Shown piece by piece: positions 40,427 to 42,059 of a DNA stretch of 42,059 bases. The notes under the pieces were generated by a model, which did no database searches, was not told the DNA's origin, and saw nothing but the letters and a program-made list of their open reading frames with translations. Source of the DNA: Bradyrhizobium valentinum. GTDB lineage: Bacteria; Pseudomonadota; Alphaproteobacteria; Rhizobiales; Xanthobacteraceae. Positions within the stretch are counted from its first letter, which is position 1, and each line of letters starts with the position of its first letter. The translations under genes were made by a program, and so were the position numbers. The stretch is from positions 43,400-85,458 of the forward strand of contig NZ_LLXX01000026.1 in NCBI RefSeq assembly GCF_001440405.1. Reading direction: 5' to 3'.

Positions 40427-41968
40427 TTACCCCTTCGCTGCCGCCTTCGGCCAATACCGATCGCGTAAATGCCGCTTCACCAGTTTCCCGGTCGGCGTGC
40501 GCGGCAGTTCAGCCTCGAAGTCGATGCTCTTCGGGCATTTGATCGGGGATAGATTTTTTCGGCAGAACGCGATCAGTTCGGCCTCGAGCGCCTTGCCGGC
40601 CTTCGACATGTCGTGCGGCTGCACGACGGCCTTGACCTCTTCGCCCATTTCCTCGTTCGGCACGCCGAACACGGCGACGTCGGAGACGGCGGGATGGGTG
40701 ATCAGCACGTCCTCGGTTTCCTGCGGGTAGATGTTCACGCCGCCGGAGATGATCATGTAGCTCTTGCGGTCGGTGAGATAGAGAAAGCCTTCCGCGTCGA
40801 GATAGCCGACGTCGCCGAGCGTCGACCAGCCCTTGTCGTTGTAGGCCTTCTTCGTCTTCTCGGGGTCGTTGTGATAGGTGAAGGCCGGCGCATCGGCGAA
40901 ATAGACCGTGCCGATCTCGCCCACCGGCCTTTCCTCGTCGTTCTCGTCGAGAATCTTGACCTTGCCGACCACCGCGCGGCCGACGGTACCGCGATGGGTC
41001 AGCCATTGCTGCGACGTCGAAACCGTGACGCCGTTGCCTTCGGAGCCGGCGTAATACTCGATCAGGATCGGTCCCCACCACTCGATCATTTTTGCCTTCA
41101 CGTCGACCGGGCAGGGGGCCGCGGCGTGGATGGCGCCCTTCAGCGTCGAGACGTCGTAACGCTGGCGCACCTCGTCCGGCAGCTTCAGCATGCGCACGAA
41201 CATGGTCGGCACGAGCTGCGACTGCGTGACCTTGTATTTTTCGACCAGTCTCAGAAATTCCTCAGCGTCGAAATGCTCCATGATGATGGAGGTGCCGCCG
41301 AGCGTGATCGCCATCATGTTGAAGCGCAAGGGAGCCGCATGATAGAGCGGCGCCGGCGACAGATAGATGCTGTCGGGCGACATGCCGCACATGTCGGCGC
41401 AGAGAATTTTCAGGAGCGGGTTCGGCACGTCGATCGCCTTGCCCTCGAACTCCTTCTTGATGCCCTTCGGCCGCCCGGTGGTGCCGGAGGAATAGAGCAT
41501 GTCGTAGCCCGCCACTTCATCCGATATCGGCGTAGCCGGCTGCGCGGCGGCTTCCTTGTCATAGGAACGGAAGCCAGGCTCCGGCTCGTCCATCATGTAG
41601 AGCAGCGGTCCACTGGGCTGGCCGACGAGGCTCCTGACCTGTTCGGCGCATTTCGGCGTGGTGATGAAGACTTTTGCGCCGCAATCCCTGACGATGTAGG
41701 TGATCTCGTCCTGCGTCAGATAGCGGCTGATCGCGGTGTAATAGAGCCCTGCGCGCTGCGCCGCCCAGCAGATTTCCATGAAAGCGAGGCGGTTTTCCAT
41801 CAAGAGCGCGATGTGGTCGCCGGCCTTCAGGCCAAGCGAGCGGAACAGTTGCGCGCCCTGGTTCGAGAGTTCGTCCAGTTCGCGATAGGTGATCGCCTTG
41901 CCGGTCCCCGCCATCTGATAGGCGATCTTGTTCGGTGTGTTGCGGGCGTGGATAGAGGGGTGGGTCAT
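40427..41968 (-). CDS. AMP-dependent acyl-CoA synthetase/ligase
   Basis: 513 residues. It has the adenylate-forming domain with P-loop YSSGTTGRPKG (159-169), the acyl/AMP motif EYYAGSEGNG (304-313), hinge Asp386 and DRKSYMIISGG (400-410), and C-terminal catalytic Lys495 in PTGKLVKR. It activates a carboxylic acid to acyl-AMP and then acyl-CoA. It is of the FadD-like group; chain length cannot be judged. It probably forms a minus-strand unit with the epoxide hydrolase downstream. About 90 bp of upstream sequence remains in the window, with no gene seen. Confidence 0.92.
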   Translation of the reverse strand: MTHPSIHARNTPNKIAYQMAGTGKAITYRELDELSNQGAQLFRSLGLKAGDHIALLMENRLAFMEICWAAQRAGLYYTAISRYLTQDEITYIVRDCGAKVFITTPKCAEQVRSLVGQPSGPLLYMMDEPEPGFRSYDKEAAAQPATPISDEVAGYDMLYSSGTTGRPKGIKKEFEGKAIDVPNPLLKILCADMCGMSPDSIYLSPAPLYHAAPLRFNMMAITLGGTSIIMEHFDAEEFLRLVEKYKVTQSQLVPTMFVRMLKLPDEVRQRYDVSTLKGAIHAAAPCPVDVKAKMIEWWGPILIEYYAGSEGNGVTVSTSQQWLTHRGTVGRAVVGKVKILDENDEERPVGEIGTVYFADAPAFTYHNDPEKTKKAYNDKGWSTLGDVGYLDAEGFLYLTDRKSYMIISGGVNIYPQETEDVLITHPAVSDVAVFGVPNEEMGEEVKAVVQPHDMSKAGKALEAELIAFCRKNLSPIKCPKSIDFEAELPRTPTGKLVKRHLRDRYWPKAAAKG

Positions 41969-42059
41969 TCATAATCCCGAAAACAATGTGGTCGCCCCTG
42001 CGCACGTGTTTGGTCCCGGGAGATTGGCGAGAGCTTCGAGCGGAGCGAGGTAGCCGAGG

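Overview
The window reads as GC-rich alphaproteobacterial chromosome, most likely Bradyrhizobium or a close relative. This rests on a membrane-bound ferritin/iron exporter of the MbfA type with an iron-control-element-like dyad in front of it, the many short palindromic intergenic repeats, the DUF1127 and GlsB/YmgE small proteins, and the gene content (several ABC importer, acyl-CoA and amidohydrolase genes). All calls come from reading the sequence and hand comparison; no database search was run. No tRNA, rRNA, CRISPR array, phage gene or transposase was seen.

Layout. 1-4.5 kb: the 3' end of a large VCBS/RTX-type secreted protein, followed by a CHASE2-domain adenylate cyclase. 4.6-5.6 kb: two small exported proteins on the minus strand. 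5.7-14.9 kb: a peptide/amide-type ABC importer locus. Two paralogous periplasmic binding proteins diverge from a 198-bp region that carries a near-consensus sigma-54 (-24/-12) promoter facing each way. The plus-strand operon continues with two permeases, an ATPase, a small AtzG-like protein, an amidase and a second ATPase, with ATGA overlaps around the small protein and amidase. The arrangement suggests nitrogen-controlled uptake of a compound that is then hydrolysed by the amidase. 15-19 kb: a small hypothetical gene, a GlsB/YmgE membrane protein, and a type I secretion ABC transporter plus HlyD adaptor (no TolC gene), a possible exporter for the large protein at the left edge.

19-24 kb: a two-module VOC protein between two copies of the same palindromic repeat, a CinA-like protein, then a compact operon of two paralogous amidohydrolases and a Rieske ferredoxin, then a DedA protein. 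24-29 kb: a tricarballylate-type unit on the minus strand (TcuA flavoprotein, an exported alpha/beta hydrolase, TcuB iron-sulfur membrane protein) downstream of a GcvA-like LysR gene. 29-36 kb: DUF1127 protein, GNAT acetyltransferase with a clear terminator, an enoyl-CoA hydratase/isomerase, an atypical SDR lacking the catalytic Tyr, a nested palindromic element beside a broken GST-like gene, an AidB-like acyl-CoA dehydrogenase and a zinc alcohol dehydrogenase. 35-42 kb: NTF2-like protein, membrane protein, amidase, MbfA, epoxide hydrolase and acyl-CoA synthetase.

The most notable items are the back-to-back sigma-54 promoters feeding the two binding proteins, the AtzG/AtzE-like pair inside the transporter operon, the candidate Irr box before mbfA, and a set of at least nine palindromic repeats. 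One of the repeats has terminal inverted repeats and flanking direct repeats like a small mobile element.
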